A stretch of 64,000 bases of DNA from Hippasteria phrygiana. Its lineage: Eukaryota > Echinodermata > Asteroidea > Valvatida > Goniasteridae. The notes beneath the pieces are model-generated. The model saw nothing but the letters and a program-made list of their open reading frames with translations, ran no database searches and had not been told where the DNA came from. This document shows, piece after piece, positions 47,729 through 57,249 of this stretch. The stretch spans positions 124,001 to 188,000 of the forward strand of contig JAZGUH010000722.1 in the NCBI GenBank assembly GCA_037893225.1. Reading direction: 5' to 3'. The position numbers and the translations under genes are program-made. Every line of letters starts with the position of its first letter. The first letter of the stretch is position 1.

Positions 47729-49745
47729 TTAAAAAAATTTGTTATGTTATGTGTGTGTTTCATGTACTCAGGTGGAACCCCGTACCCTTCCATCCACACC
47801 GAGTCAGTAACTGCGATGATACTCCGAGGATACCGTATGGACAAACCTGGAAACTGCGACAAGCGAACGTAAGATGTTAGCTAGACACTGATTGATTTCA
47901 AATTTTACGGTCATTTTCCCCAAAAGAAAATATAAATTGGGAATTCCTATTCAGATGATTGATGGTTGTTCGCTTTGAATATTAGTTTTTATCGTGTTGT
48001 TTCTAGTTATGCCCTGATGCGTGAGTGTTGGGAGGAGGATCCGAACAACAGACCAACCTTCACTGACCTGGTTTCTATTCTCAGTGACATGGCTGACAAT
48101 CAGATTAAACATGTGAGTTGAAACACAATCAGTAACGTGCAATTTGTTTTCCAATGTAGATTAACGGGGAATTTGACCTGCTTCTTCATAGTATGTATTG
48201 AAGTTGTGTCGAAAGCAAACAACTGTTTTTAATAATAGGCCTAATATAGGTTTTCCCGGCCAATTTCGTAAAACGTTCATTCACTTCTGAAAATGGGTCA
48301 TTCGTGTTTTTCTGAATTTAAATGTACGTCTTTAATCCCGTTTCAAATCAACGAAAGTTCAATCGTATGGTCCGTGCATTCGGTTTTGAGAAACAGGCGG
48401 CCATTTACGTTACCTGTGCATTTTACGCAAGCATTCAATTTCCAGCCGAGTTCAGGAATACATTTTCGTTAATGTACTAACAAAAGTAAGTTTATTTCAT
48501 TCAAAATAGCAGATTACATCACAGACTTGATACAAAATCTTATAAATTCAAGCAGAAATTGAAATGAGATAATTACTCTTCATTCGATATTCGATTTGAA
48601 TCAACCTGTACGTAATGGTAGCACGAATTCGAAGCCATTATAGACGAACCTCTCATGTCGATGTCGATCGCAACTGTCTTATGCATTTGTTTGTCTTTTT
48701 GAGAGTGTTATGTTGCAGACTATCTGCAGACTGCCAATACTTTGGAGATCTACCTGTTTACATGAAATAGCCCGTAATAACATCGGAGAAATCACCCACG
48801 AAAAATGCACAAGCAGTGTGCTCATGCACAAACTTATCTCCCTCGATGCTTGGCCATGCAGAGAACCTACTGAGGGCTAAGGTCTGTCACAAAATGAACT
48901 TGACCTGAGATGTAGTCAGTGGTGGCTCTGAGGGGAAGGGGGATTTGACCGAATGTAATGCAAAGAGTGTAAGAATAAATATAACTTCTTTATGTTGAAG
49001 ACTATACATGTATAGGAAAATAATGGAAAAAGAAATTGAACAAATCGGGTGAAGATTGAATAAGAAAAATGCTTGATAATTTTAATCTCAATTTGATGTT
49101 ACTCCATCAACTACAGAGATTTCTATTTACATCAATAATACATGATGCAGCTTAGAATTTGTGTAAGGTATGGCTAATTTGATTAACGGTTATTGAAAAC
49201 GAAACCCTTAATTTGTATTTTGTGTCGATGCCATTTCTCAAAATGTAAAATTGAATGGTCAATGTTTGAATTTCGCCCTCTAAAAGCAAAAAAGAAGTCG
49301 TGTAAATGAATCGATTGGAAATAAATGAAAGATTCTGCACAAACACTTAATTGATTGATTGATTGAACTGAAATGGAATCTAATGCTCTGGTAGCAAAAA
49401 TGAAACGTGTGTTTAGAGCGATTTTGAAAATTTCGGCGGAATTGTATTAACTTTGTATCCAAATGAATGAACATTTTGCAAAATTGGCCGGGAAAACCTA
49501 TATTTTTGTATGTGTCGTTGTTCATTTATTTTACTGCAATAGCTCAGGATAATGCAGTACGTGGAATTTAACATTATTCTATCCACCGTTTGTTGAATAG
49601 CAATAACATATCTAAATAGACATTGGTTGTTTTAATTTGTACCTTTTTATATTTTGTTGTTTACTACTTGCAGACATATATTGTGCTAGACAGAAGTCGT
49701 TTCCAGAATCTGAGCGCTATTCAACCGGAGTTCGATGAGAATTGA
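32547..49745 (+). CDS. Tie-like receptor tyrosine kinase (Ig-Ig-EGF-EGF-TM-kinase), complete
   Basis: Fifteen exons: 32547-32601, 35862-36182, 38274-38618, 41549-41674, 41769-41900, 42060-42271, 42870-43089, 44137-44247, 44627-44793, 46568-46681, 46871-46941, 47301-47341, 47772-47868, 48007-48112, 49674-49745. They sum to 2190 nt, an uninterrupted frame of 729 residues plus stop, with GT/AG at every junction. Layout: signal peptide 1-18; Ig1 about 19-125 (Cys47, Trp61, Cys107); Ig2 126-240 (Cys161, Trp176, Cys220); EGF1 241-282; calcium-type EGF2 283-326 (starts DINEC); membrane helix about 347-370; kinase about 435-705; short tail. Kinase residues present: LGSGNFGEV loop, Lys467, alpha-C Glu484, HRDLAARN (Asp568), DFG (586-588), activation-loop Tyr596. 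[25 protein letters not shown] and the tail resemble the Tie/TEK family more than FGFR. It should phosphorylate Tyr at the plasma membrane after ligand binding; the ligand is unknown. Vertebrate Tie receptors carry Ig, EGF and FN3 domains in another order, so orthology is inference. Confidence 0.9.
32965..33160 (+). repeat. Unclassified interspersed repeat, plus-strand copy
   Basis: Contains attcaatcggggga, tttttggcaaggaccctcat and gggaccctattgtcc, shared with 41,240-41,390 and inverted at 31.9-32.1 kb. Lies in RTK intron 1. Confidence 0.55.
33357..33515. repeat. (AAAC)n array with accaataacac units
   Basis: Four aaaccaataacacaa-type units lead into about 90 bp of pure aaac tetramers. Phe/Val/Cys/Leu frames on the minus strand are repeat artefacts. 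Confidence 0.9.
33842..35229. mobile_element. Non-autonomous TIR DNA transposon carrying a THAP frame
   Basis: The left end reads agaggaactaaaacggcaaa and the right end, in reverse complement, agataaactaaaacggcaat. Similarity continues for about 60 bp, including the T-tract and a gactt motif. Both ends are flanked by TTAA (33838-33841 and 35230-35233), so the target duplication is TTAA or TA. About 1.39 kb. The superfamily is not resolved: THAP plus a short AT-rich duplication occurs in several DDE groups, and the TTAA alone does not make it piggyBac. Confidence 0.72.
34521..34868 (-). CDS. THAP-domain protein encoded in a TIR element
   Basis: The open frame starts [10 protein letters not shown] and shows the THAP zinc-finger pattern: Cys5 and Cys10, a core Trp (RQWVRF), then CAEHF (Cys and His), ending with an AIPTL motif in place of the usual AVPT box. 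THAP domains bind DNA and occur both in host regulators and in transposases. About 116 residues; no DDE or other catalytic domain follows before the stop. The frame lies inside inverted terminal repeats (33,842-35,229), so it is best read as transposon cargo or a transposase DNA-binding remnant. An upstream in-frame Met (34,910) would extend the frame, but MPRSC is the typical THAP start. Confidence 0.7.
   Translation of the reverse strand: MPRSCVVGGCTRNSDKNPDLTLLRFPVLNGAQRRQWVRFVDNTISDFGLSKWSKICAEHFAKDCIDDSVSMKTQLGLKAQFRLKAGAIPTLGTEHSNRAPDSHAPPRRRCMRVPS
35676..35840 (+). mobile_element. tRNA-derived SINE, copy 4
   Basis: Head ttaagctcagttggtaaacc, box B caggttcaaatcccgctcct, tail tttctttgttcactttgaaa. 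It ends just before the acceptor of RTK exon 2 (35,862), so the SINE tail may contribute the pyrimidine-rich tract there. Confidence 0.62.
35862..41900 (+). CDS. RTK ectodomain exons: two Ig-like and two EGF domains
   Basis: Exons 35862-36182 and 38274-38618 each encode one Ig-like domain. Exons 41549-41674 and 41769-41900 each encode one EGF domain with six cysteines (245, 253, 259, 268, 270, 281; and 287, 295, 301, 310, 312, 325). All are bounded by phase-1 introns, so each domain is a symmetric, shuffle-ready module. EGF2 begins DINEC, the calcium-binding consensus. Potential N-glycosylation sites occur in Ig1 (NAT, NLT) and Ig2 (NLT). No FN3 repeats are seen before the membrane exon. Confidence 0.88.
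36293..37031. mobile_element. Probable hAT-type element with cactgtt ends
   Basis: The left end cactgttaaaaatt and the right end (inverted) cactgttggaaatttt resemble hAT termini. The flanks both contain tgcgtg(ca), but the 8-bp duplication is out of register by two bases at the left, as if a ca was lost. The interior has no transposase. Lies in RTK intron 2. Confidence 0.5.
39283..39960 (-). pseudogene. Penelope-like retroelement fragment (RT end and linker to GIY-YIG)
   Basis: The minus-strand frame includes [27 protein letters not shown] and [17 protein letters not shown], the region after the reverse transcriptase fingers/palm in Penelope-like and related retroelements. The next block, [20 protein letters not shown] followed by [10 protein letters not shown], lies in another frame and matches the Cys-rich lead into the GIY-YIG endonuclease. 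A frameshift near 39,590 therefore separates them. Neither the catalytic RT core nor the GIY-YIG core is present. It is a dead fragment inside an intron of the RTK gene, antisense to it. Confidence 0.6.
40835..41390 (+). repeat. Unclassified interspersed repeat, two adjoining copies
   Basis: Two tandem relatives: 40,850-41,000 (gaccctattgtcc, ttaaaggtccac) and 41,055-41,385 (cccataaggtttgtacacga, ggcaagggccctcattggtt). Lies in RTK intron 3, just before the EGF exons. Confidence 0.5.
42060..42271 (+). CDS. RTK membrane-spanning exon
   Basis: The exon follows a gatatcttag acceptor and ends before gtaatg. It encodes a short polar stalk, a hydrophobic segment of about 24 residues (347-370, [20 protein letters not shown]), then a basic stop-transfer RSKRH. 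The intron after it is phase 0, switching from the phase-1 ectodomain modules to kinase exons. Confidence 0.88.
42308..42420. repeat. Intronic hairpin after the RTK membrane exon
   Basis: A perfect 16-bp stem (accgtaacaaatgcat / atgcatttgttacggt) with a 10-nt loop sits inside weaker outer arms (cccagttttcc / ggaaaactggg). Starts about 35 nt after the donor of the membrane exon. Possibly a small MITE. Confidence 0.6.
42870..49745 (+). CDS. RTK tyrosine kinase exons and C-terminal tail
   Basis: Nine exons encode the catalytic domain: glycine loop plus VAIK-type lysine (42870-43089), alpha-C helix (44137-44247), hinge and insert (44627-44793), HRDLAARN and DFG (46568-46681), activation segment and WLAIES (46871-46941), [10 protein letters not shown] (47301-47341), GGTPYPS (47772-47868), [12 protein letters not shown] (48007-48112), tail and stop (49674-49745). 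All key catalytic residues are present, so activity is expected. The kinase insert is short and acidic ([12 protein letters not shown]). The tail has one Tyr in TYIVLD and the motif [12 protein letters not shown], shared with the decayed minus-strand copy. Confidence 0.92.
46105..46210. repeat. Intronic inverted repeat in the RTK kinase region
   Basis: gtggacattctttgattg and the inverse caatcaaagaatgtccac, extended by aacgac/gtcgtt-type flanks, form a long hairpin within the 1.8-kb intron 9. Confidence 0.6.
47683..47729. repeat. (AAT)n microsatellite
   Basis: About 15 aat triplets in the intron before the GGTPYPS exon. Confidence 0.9.
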
Positions 49746-50068
49746 ATTGTCAACTTTTTCTAGGACGGTTGAGTCTAACCACAAAATATATTAGTACTTT
49801 AAATTGAGAATCCCTCCAAGTTGAAGGCAGTTAGTATGCATAGTATTGTACTATAGTATATATTATACTATATAGGGTGAATTGCTCAGTAACTAATAAA
49901 CATTTTTCATAAGTGTGTACTCTATTTGAAAGCCCTCTTTCATTTAACACCAGCAAAATAATATTAGGGTAACGCATGACAATCTGAATTGCGATGGGAA
50001 TTGGCTCTTTTCTGTAAAAAAAAATTAATCTGAAAATGTATATTATTACTGCTATGGAAAGCTGCATA

Positions 50069-50074
50069 AATAAA
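50069..50074 (+). terminator. Candidate poly(A) signal of the RTK gene
   Basis: AATAAA lies about 325 nt after the RTK stop codon, the first convincing hexamer downstream, followed by A-rich sequence. The cleavage site is not determined. Confidence 0.4.
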
Positions 50075-51694
50075 GAAAAGCACCAAAAAAAAACAAAAAA
50101 AAAACAACATAAAAATGAAAAGACAAAACCAAACGGCTCACGAAGGATAGCCTAAAAGATTTAACCCTACCGATAGTTTCCATGTAAAAAATTTCCTAAA
50201 ATATGGTGATGTACAGTTGGACTTCAAACAACATTATTGTAACATACGATATTAACATTTTGCCCAATTTATCTTAAGTGTATTATTACAGTAGAAATTA
50301 TAGGAGTTGGTTAAGAGGTTAACAATAATTTGTGAAACAAACAATAATTCCGATATCCAAGTTTGGATGGATTTCGGTAGCCTCATCAGGACTCGGCGGG
50401 GGCACAAAGTGCCCCCTCCCGATTTTTAAATTATTGTCCCAGAATGATTCGGCTAATCGATGTGAAATTTGGGAACTTTTTCTGTTATCAGGATCCCTTT
50501 TGTACCAAAATCAACTTAAAAAACCATGGTAACTGTGAATTTGACAAATTTTGACTTTTGATGAATATTCAATGTAATATGACTTAACCGCAATGTATTA
50601 TGGGAGTGCAAAATGGCCGCCATTTCAGGCTTTTTGACAATTTTTTTTTCAGATTGTGGGACAGTTTTGGACTTGGAATTCATATCAAGCAATATGGTTG
50701 CAGTCATTGCAATATTTCAGTGGAAAAAGTCACTTTGGTAAAATTGCCAAAAATCATAATTGTTTTTATCTGTTTTCACAAAACAGGACTAAGATAAGTT
50801 ACGTAACATAACATTGTGCTCCCCCTAAAGGGGAGGAGAGCACAACGTGCCCCTCCCTAGTCATTAGAGACCCCCAAACCTGGTCCCGATAGGGCTAGGG
50901 AAAAACAACACACTCTCCTCATTTGCACAGTTACTGTGTCATGCAACCAATAGATTTATAAGTCATACATTTTGGTTTGGTCCTTTGCTGGGTTTTGGGT
51001 TGGTTTAAACAGCCTTAAACTTATATCGAGGGGGATTAAATAGCTCACACATTGTAGGCAAATTTGTGATCACAACACTTGTATTACCGGATTATCATGT
51101 TGATTATATTGATGACCTCTATTTAATTGCATTGGGTTTCCATATGCCCTGTTTATGTGTAGAAATGTTCAATAAATAGGTCCAGATCTACTGATGAAAA
51201 AGACACCGGTGTGACAATGAACTTCGCACTGTAAGTTATGTAAGTATTTATACATGGTATAATGTAAACAAAGGGCTTGGCCTTTGACCCTTTTCTTTTC
51301 ATGCTAAATCATTTATGGGCGTTGTGTTTTTACGTGGAAATCGGTGCATGGAACTCTGGCCTGTGTGGAGGAATTTGCAAACGAAGAACATTTTATGGCA
51401 TGACTGACTTGGATTTATACATATACGAACAGTACCATTCATAATAGGAAATTGTAACTAACCGCACGATGTCATGTAGGAAACGCATGTGGTACTTTTG
51501 GACGCTTAACATCTGTTTAACGTCTGTTTTACCCGAATAGCAAGTGTACTAGACGATTGCTTTCATGAAGGTAAGTATTATTCAAAAGCACTACGTCACA
51601 GTGTTGGATGTCCATTTGAAACGCCAATTTGCCATGTGAAAGAAAGTTATTGAAACAACGTCATACATGTAAAACCATTATACAAAACCATTGT

Positions 51695-52115
51695 CTATAT
51701 AGAATATTTTGGTTTCACTTTTGGAGGGGGATCATTTTTAATATTATTAATTGATATTAATTTTTAAAAGGAACTTCGACTCGGAGACTTTAAGAAATAA
51801 TAAAGTATATTGTAAACGATAAAAATGTAAACCGTATTATTAAATTGCTTCAATGCAAGGTTTTCACAGATTTAAATGTACGTGTATAATGGTGCGCACA
51901 GTGCATGGCTACATTATGCAAGCCTACAATGTACTTCCAGTATAAGGCAACAATTATTGTTTTTTTCCCGTAATTCTCAATCAGCTGCACCAGTGGTAAT
52001 TAATTCTGTCTATATAGAATATTTTGGTTTCACTTTTGGAGGGGGATATTTATTAATATTATTAATTGATATTAATTTTAAAAAGGAAATTAGACTCAGA
52101 GACTTAATAATAAAC
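51695..52115. repeat. Direct repeat pair, ~100 bp
   Basis: tgtctatatagaatattttg followed by gtttcacttttggaggggga occurs at about 51,691 and 52,006. Similarity extends through aatattattaattgatatta to cagagactt. No terminal inverted repeats seen. Confidence 0.6.
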
Positions 52116-52616
52116 AATCTTTTAGTACAACATATGACACACAAATTTGTCCCTTGGCTGTCAGCCTATTAGTAAATAGTTCAAATATTTTTTAATTAGT
52201 AATGAAAAGGGAAAAGAGGCCAAAAAACATTGCTTCCACGTTGGCACTAACGAGCAATTAATTTAGCAAAATGATAATAAACATGTCTGCAGCAACGTGA
52301 ATTCCCCCGTTTTCTTTAAATGTTCGTCACCCCTGTTGAACTTTATTGAAGGTCGGCTATAGCTTTGGTAATGGTCAAAAATCAAATTGATAGTTTCAGA
52401 CTAAAAGCTTACTGTTTTTGAAGATGGTACCAGTACCGATCCTCAAGAGAAATATTTCTGTCTGATGAATTGCTGCCATGTTCGAGAAAATTGTATCCGA
52501 AGACCTCTTAGAACCATGTGGCCTATTTCGATTAAATGGGAATATGAATTTGCAGTTTTGTGCACAAAGTCAAAGTTAAATCAGAAGGGGTGTCACTATT
52601 TTCTCATGACTCAGAT

Positions 52617-52931
52617 GACGGATTGAGCTCAAACTTTCACAGGTTTGTCATTTCATGTATATGTTGAATCACACAAAGTATGAACACTGTCTGCAACTGA
52701 GGTGTCATCTTTACCAATGCTGACAGATTGAGCTCAAACTTTCACAGGTTTGTTATGTCATGTATATGTTGAATCACACAAAGTATGAACACTGTCTACA
52801 ACTGAGGTGTCATCTTTACCAATGCTGACAGATTGAGCTCAAACTTTCACAGGTTTGTTATTTCATGTATATGTTGAATCTCACAAAGTATGAACACTGT
52901 CTGCAACTGAGGTGTCAGCTCTACCAATGCC
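52617..52931. repeat. Three tandem copies of a 105-bp unit
   Basis: Units start at 52,617, 52,722 and 52,827 with attgagctcaaactttcaca. They are almost identical, implying recent amplification. Confidence 0.85.
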
Positions 52932-53810
52932 ATATCATACCTTTAAATGGGAACATTTTAAAGACTGAACAGGTAAATGCCCTCCATAAAATTATTTATT
53001 TAAAACAAAGGTGATTTATAGAGTTCAACTGTCCAACTTATTGTCAACTATTATGCCAAATTAAGTACTTGTATGTGTACGTGTTTAATGAAAATTATCG
53101 AAATTGATGCAAATGAACAGCCAGTGAATAAATAGCCAAGTATGAGATACAGACCTACGTAACAGCCTTTACAGCATTCCTTTAACAAGTAAGTTTTATG
53201 AAGTTAATCGCTTTTGTGTACATTGTATGTTATATATGAGCTGTTATAATGAGGTTAATATTTGTCGGATCTCAGACCGGTAGATTTTGTTTTCATAATT
53301 TTCAAATTACACGTTTTTTCAAAGTGACTTACCAAGTTTTATTAGTGTTTGTGCGTTTTAGACGAACGTACGACGGACGTTATGTCCTCGGCCAATAGAA
53401 AATCTTAACTTTACAGGCTCCACCCCAGGCTCCACCCACCACGACCGTCGCGACCGTCTAATTCAACAATGGCTTGAGTTGGGATTGTTGCATTCTATTC
53501 ATAGAAGCACTGGCGTAATCCTTGTCGAAGACTTGTGTATCGCCACAATCTTCGCCAAGGAAATTCCCCTGGAGCGGCACAAACATTCGTCTTGTAAATC
53601 TTTTGTGTAGAATAGTTGAGGAAATCACAGTCGAAATTCCATATGAAAAAAGTGTTAAAAATGTGGGTTTATGTGGTTTTGAAGCATGTTTTTCTTAAAA
53701 TACATGAAAACAAAGGAATGTCCAGAGAAGGTATGAAATGTAAGACTGAGTATGTGTGAGTATGAGTATGTATATACCGGAAATCGTAGACCTAGGAATT
53801 AGTCTTAGAG

Positions 53811-55380
53811 GTCTTTGTAGTTTTATGAATGAGGACGTAAGAGTTGAAAGACCCTCGCGTATTAGACCTAAAGTTTTTGTAGTTTTGTGAATGAGAACGT
53901 AAGGGTTGAAAGAACCTCGCGTATTAGTCTTGGGGGTCTTTGTAGTTTTGTGAATGAGAACGTGAGTTAAAAGAACCCAAACGTCTTAGACCCAAAGGTT
54001 TTTGTAGTTTTGTGAATGAGAACGTAAGGGTTGAAAGAACCTCGCGTATTAGTCTTGGGGGTCTTTGTAGTTTTGTGAATGAGAACGTGAGTTGAAAGAA
54101 CCCAAACGTCTTAGACCCAAAGGTTTTTGTAGTTTTGTGAATGAGAACGTAAGGGTTGAAAGAACCTCGCGTATTAGTCTTAGGGGTCTTTGTAGTTTTG
54201 TGAATGAGAACGTGAGTTGAAAGAACCCAAACGTCTTAGACCCAAAGGTTTTTGTAGTTTTGTGAATGAGAACGTAAGGGTTGAAAGAACCTCGCGTATT
54301 AGTCTTAGGGGTCTTTGTAGTTTTGTGAATGAGAACGTGAGTTGAAAGAACCCAAACGTCTTAGACCCAAAGGTTTTTGTAGTTTTGTGAATGAGAACGT
54401 AAGGGTTGAAAGAACCTCGCGTATTAGTCTTAGGGGTCTTTGTAGTTTTGTGAATGAGAACGTGAGTTGAAAGAACCCAAACGTCTTAGACCCAAAGGTT
54501 TTTGTAGTTTTGTGAATGAGAACGTAAGGGTTGAAAGAACCTCGCGTATTAGTCTTAGGGGTCTTTGTAGTTTTGTGAATGAGAACGTGAGTTGAAAGAA
54601 CCCAAACGTCTTAGACCCAAAGGTTTTTGTAGTTTTGTGAATGAGAACGTAAGGGTTGAAAGAACCTCGCGTATTAGTCTTAGGGGTCTTTGTAGTTTTG
54701 TGAATGAGAACGTGAGTTGAAAGAACCCAAACGTCTTAGACCCAAAGGTTTTTGTAGTTTTGTGAATGAGAACGTAAGGGTTGAAAGAACCTCGCGTATT
54801 AGTCTTAGGGGTCTTTGTAGTTTTGTGAATGAGAACGTGAGTTGAAAGAACCCAAACGTCTTAGACCCAAAGGTTTTTGTAGTTTTGTGAATGAGAACGT
54901 AAGGGTTGAAAGAACCTCGCGTATTAGTCTTAGGGGTCTTTGTAGTTTTGTGAATGAGAACGTGAGTTGAAAGAACCCAAACGTCTTAGACCCAAAGGTT
55001 TTTGTAGTTTTGTGAATGAGAACGTAAGGGTTGAAAGAACCTCGCGTATTAGTCTTAGGGGTCTTTGTAGTTTTGTGAATGAGAACGTGAGTTGAAAGAA
55101 CCCAAACGTCTTAGACCCAAAGGTTTTTGTAGTTTTGTGAATGAGAACGTAAGGGTTGAAAGAACCTCGCGTATTAGTCTTAGGGGTCTTTGTAGTTTTG
55201 TGAATGAGAACGTGAGTTGAAAGAACCCAAACGTCTTAGACCCAAAGGTTTTTGTAGTTTTGTGAATGAGAACGTAAGGGTTGAAAGAACCTCGCGTATT
55301 AGTCTTAGAGGTCTTTGTAGTTTTATGAATGAGGACGTAAGAGTTGAAAGAACCCAAACGTCTTAGACCCAAAGGTTTTT
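53811..55380. repeat. Satellite array, 12 x 125 bp (dimers of ~62 bp)
   Basis: Units start every 125 bp from 53,811 (53,936, 54,061, 54,186 ... 55,311) with gtctttgtagttttgtgaat. Each unit is two related halves, one with cccaaacgtcttagaccc and one with cctcgcgtattagtcttag. The centre is almost perfectly homogeneous, the edges diverge, and decayed copies run to about 55,510. Confidence 0.92.
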
Positions 55381-55917
55381 GTTGTTTTGTGAAAGATAAC
55401 GTAAGATGTGAAAGAACCCAGCTTCCTAGACTTAAAGGTCTTGAATGAGAACGTAAGAGTTGAAAGAACCTTGCGTCACAGACCTAAAGTCTTCGTTGTT
55501 TTGTAAATGATGACGTGAGATTTGTAAGGGAAGACTATAAAAGACAAATATTTGTGGTACTCTGAATGAAGTTGGATAATTTGAAGTAAGGTTGAAAAAG
55601 TCCACCTGAATCCCCTGAGGTGTTAATATGAATTAGCACGCGAGGTTTGAAAATTGAAACTGTGCTGCATTTTGTTAAGAACTAAGTTCAATAATTAATT
55701 TACTGAATATTAGAAAGGAACAGGAATAATTTATTCCATCTTTTACTGTCACTATTTCATTCATTTTTTGTTTTGTATTGTCTTGCATAATTTTAAATCG
55801 TGAAACACTGAATATGTATGTGCTGCCTTTTTCGGTGTTCATTGCACACCCTCAGACACACCCTTACTATTGCCAGCACATAGCTTTTTAACCACAATGG
55901 CAAATCGCAGGGCATGA

Positions 55918-56199
55918 ATGGCCGTGGACAATGCGGAGAGGCGCCTCATTTTGGAAGCTTATGAGGCTCATGGAGATCAATGGGAGCTTGTTGTTGAGCA
56001 CATTACAAGAGATTTAGATCCACAGGGCCCCTTACATCAATTGTATCTGCAGACAACAAGTGGTGAATCATTCTTCCTCCTATACCGTGGTTACGGAGTG
56101 GAATTTTCTCAGTTCTGCCAACCTTTATTTTGTTATACGCTATCCTGTGCTTTTATGAATAGAACGCAACAATCCCAACTCGAGCCATTGCTGAATTAG
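55918..56199 (+). other. Unidentified 93-codon open frame inside the TIR element
   Basis: The first ~60 codons (NAERRLILEAYEAHGDQW, LVVEHITRDLDP) look protein-like, with an amphipathic acidic pattern. The last ~20 codons run into the right TIR, so the end is fortuitous. An in-frame stop lies just before the ATG, after another Met. I do not recognise a family; possibly a captured exon or a remnant of a transposon protein. Confidence 0.25.
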
Positions 56200-56329
56200 A
56201 CGGTCAAGACGGTCGTGGTGGGTGGAGCCTGGGGTGGAGCCTGTAAAGTTAAGATTTTCTATTGGCCGAAGACATAACGTCCGTCGTACGTTCGTCTAAA
56301 ACGCACAAACACTAGTCGAACATGTTATT

Positions 56330-56470
56330 CCATTAGCCTTTTAGAGGAATGGTGGACACAATAGGAGGGCGCTATTTGATTTGGGTAAACCTTTAGTGCC
56401 ATACAAAAGGTTTACCCAAATCAAATAGCGCCTTCCTATTGTGTCCGCCATACCTCTAAAAGGCCAATGG
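56330..56470. mobile_element. Palindromic MITE, copy 2 (family of 2846)
   Basis: ccattagccttttagaggaa and the inverted end meet around a short loop (tttagtgccatacaaaa). It is inserted only 17 bp outside the right end of the 3-kb TIR element. Confidence 0.75.
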
Positions 56471-56590
56471 TGATCTTTTATCTCCTTCTAGCCTGATAAA
56501 TATAAATGTGAACCTTGACCCGACTACATAACTACGGTGTTTCACTTTGCCCGATTGTGATTTTGTGTGTCAACATTCAATCTGGGGTTG

Positions 56591-57243
56591 TGCCTAATTC
56601 ACATTTGCCCCGGGCGCCGTGCGATAAATGGGTCTACGGTTTTCCGTACAATTTTTGAGGCATCGTAGGTGGCTACGGGCTAAGGCGTATGTGTTCACAT
56701 TGTGTACGAGCATCGTGTGATTTCTCGTACGGGCCCTCGGGGGCAGGCCGGGGCAAAGCCGTACAGAGGCTGCGCGGGGATGGTGCGGCCGCTGTGGGGT
56801 TGCCGCGGGATGACTGCTCAATATCCGTGCGATATCCGTGCGATTTCACGGGTACTACACGGGCAGCGAGCGGCAACCTTGCGATAGCTGTGTGAGGGCC
56901 GTGCGATTGTCCCAAGAGCCTACAATCTCCGTACGATATTTTTTTGCTCCAATGTCCACCTAAAATCTTGCGTTTTCTGCACGATCAGCGCGCGGCCTCC
57001 GCGCGGTGCCCGTGCGGGGATTGCGCAATGCCACCTACGACATGTCTACGGGCTACGGGCTTACGATTTTTTCAAATTTGTATAACTCCTCGCTAAACAA
57101 AATCGTAGAGGCCGCGGCGCCCGTGAATCCGTACGAAAATCTCACTGCCGCCTCCTGCCTCCGCACGGAGGCTGCACGGAAAGGGGGATACGGGCAGGAT
57201 ACGGGCTCTATAGACCCATCGCAGGCCAAATGTGAATTAGGCA
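56591..57243. mobile_element. GC-rich element with inverted ends
   Basis: tgcctaattcacatttgcc at the left and its inverse at the right (ggccaaatgtgaattaggca), extended by gtgcgat..atgggtct. The interior is markedly GC-rich (cgtgcg, cgggct motifs) compared with the AT-rich surroundings. Open frames inside are not credible. Confidence 0.65.
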
Positions 57244-57249
57244 AATTTT

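Larger units (their letters stand above)
53345..56312. mobile_element. 3-kb TIR element enclosing a satellite array
   Basis: The ends are inverted copies for about 165 bp (53,345-53,510 and 56,150-56,312): gtgtttgtgcgttttagacg, then cgtacgacggacgttatgtc and ggctccaccccaggctccac. The flanks are TA on both sides (53,343-53,344 and 56,313-56,314). The interior has the 125-bp array and a 93-codon open frame, but no recognisable transposase. TA duplication with long TIRs fits a non-autonomous cut-and-paste element; the superfamily is unknown. Confidence 0.78.

Noticed and set aside
55055..55372. Repetitive open frame of 105 codons
   Set aside because: Shadow of the 125-bp satellite; period not a multiple of three and no start or splice context.
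53811..55510. Regular array considered as a CRISPR
   Set aside because: Units are contiguous 125-bp dimers without variable spacers, in an animal genome, with no cas-like genes.
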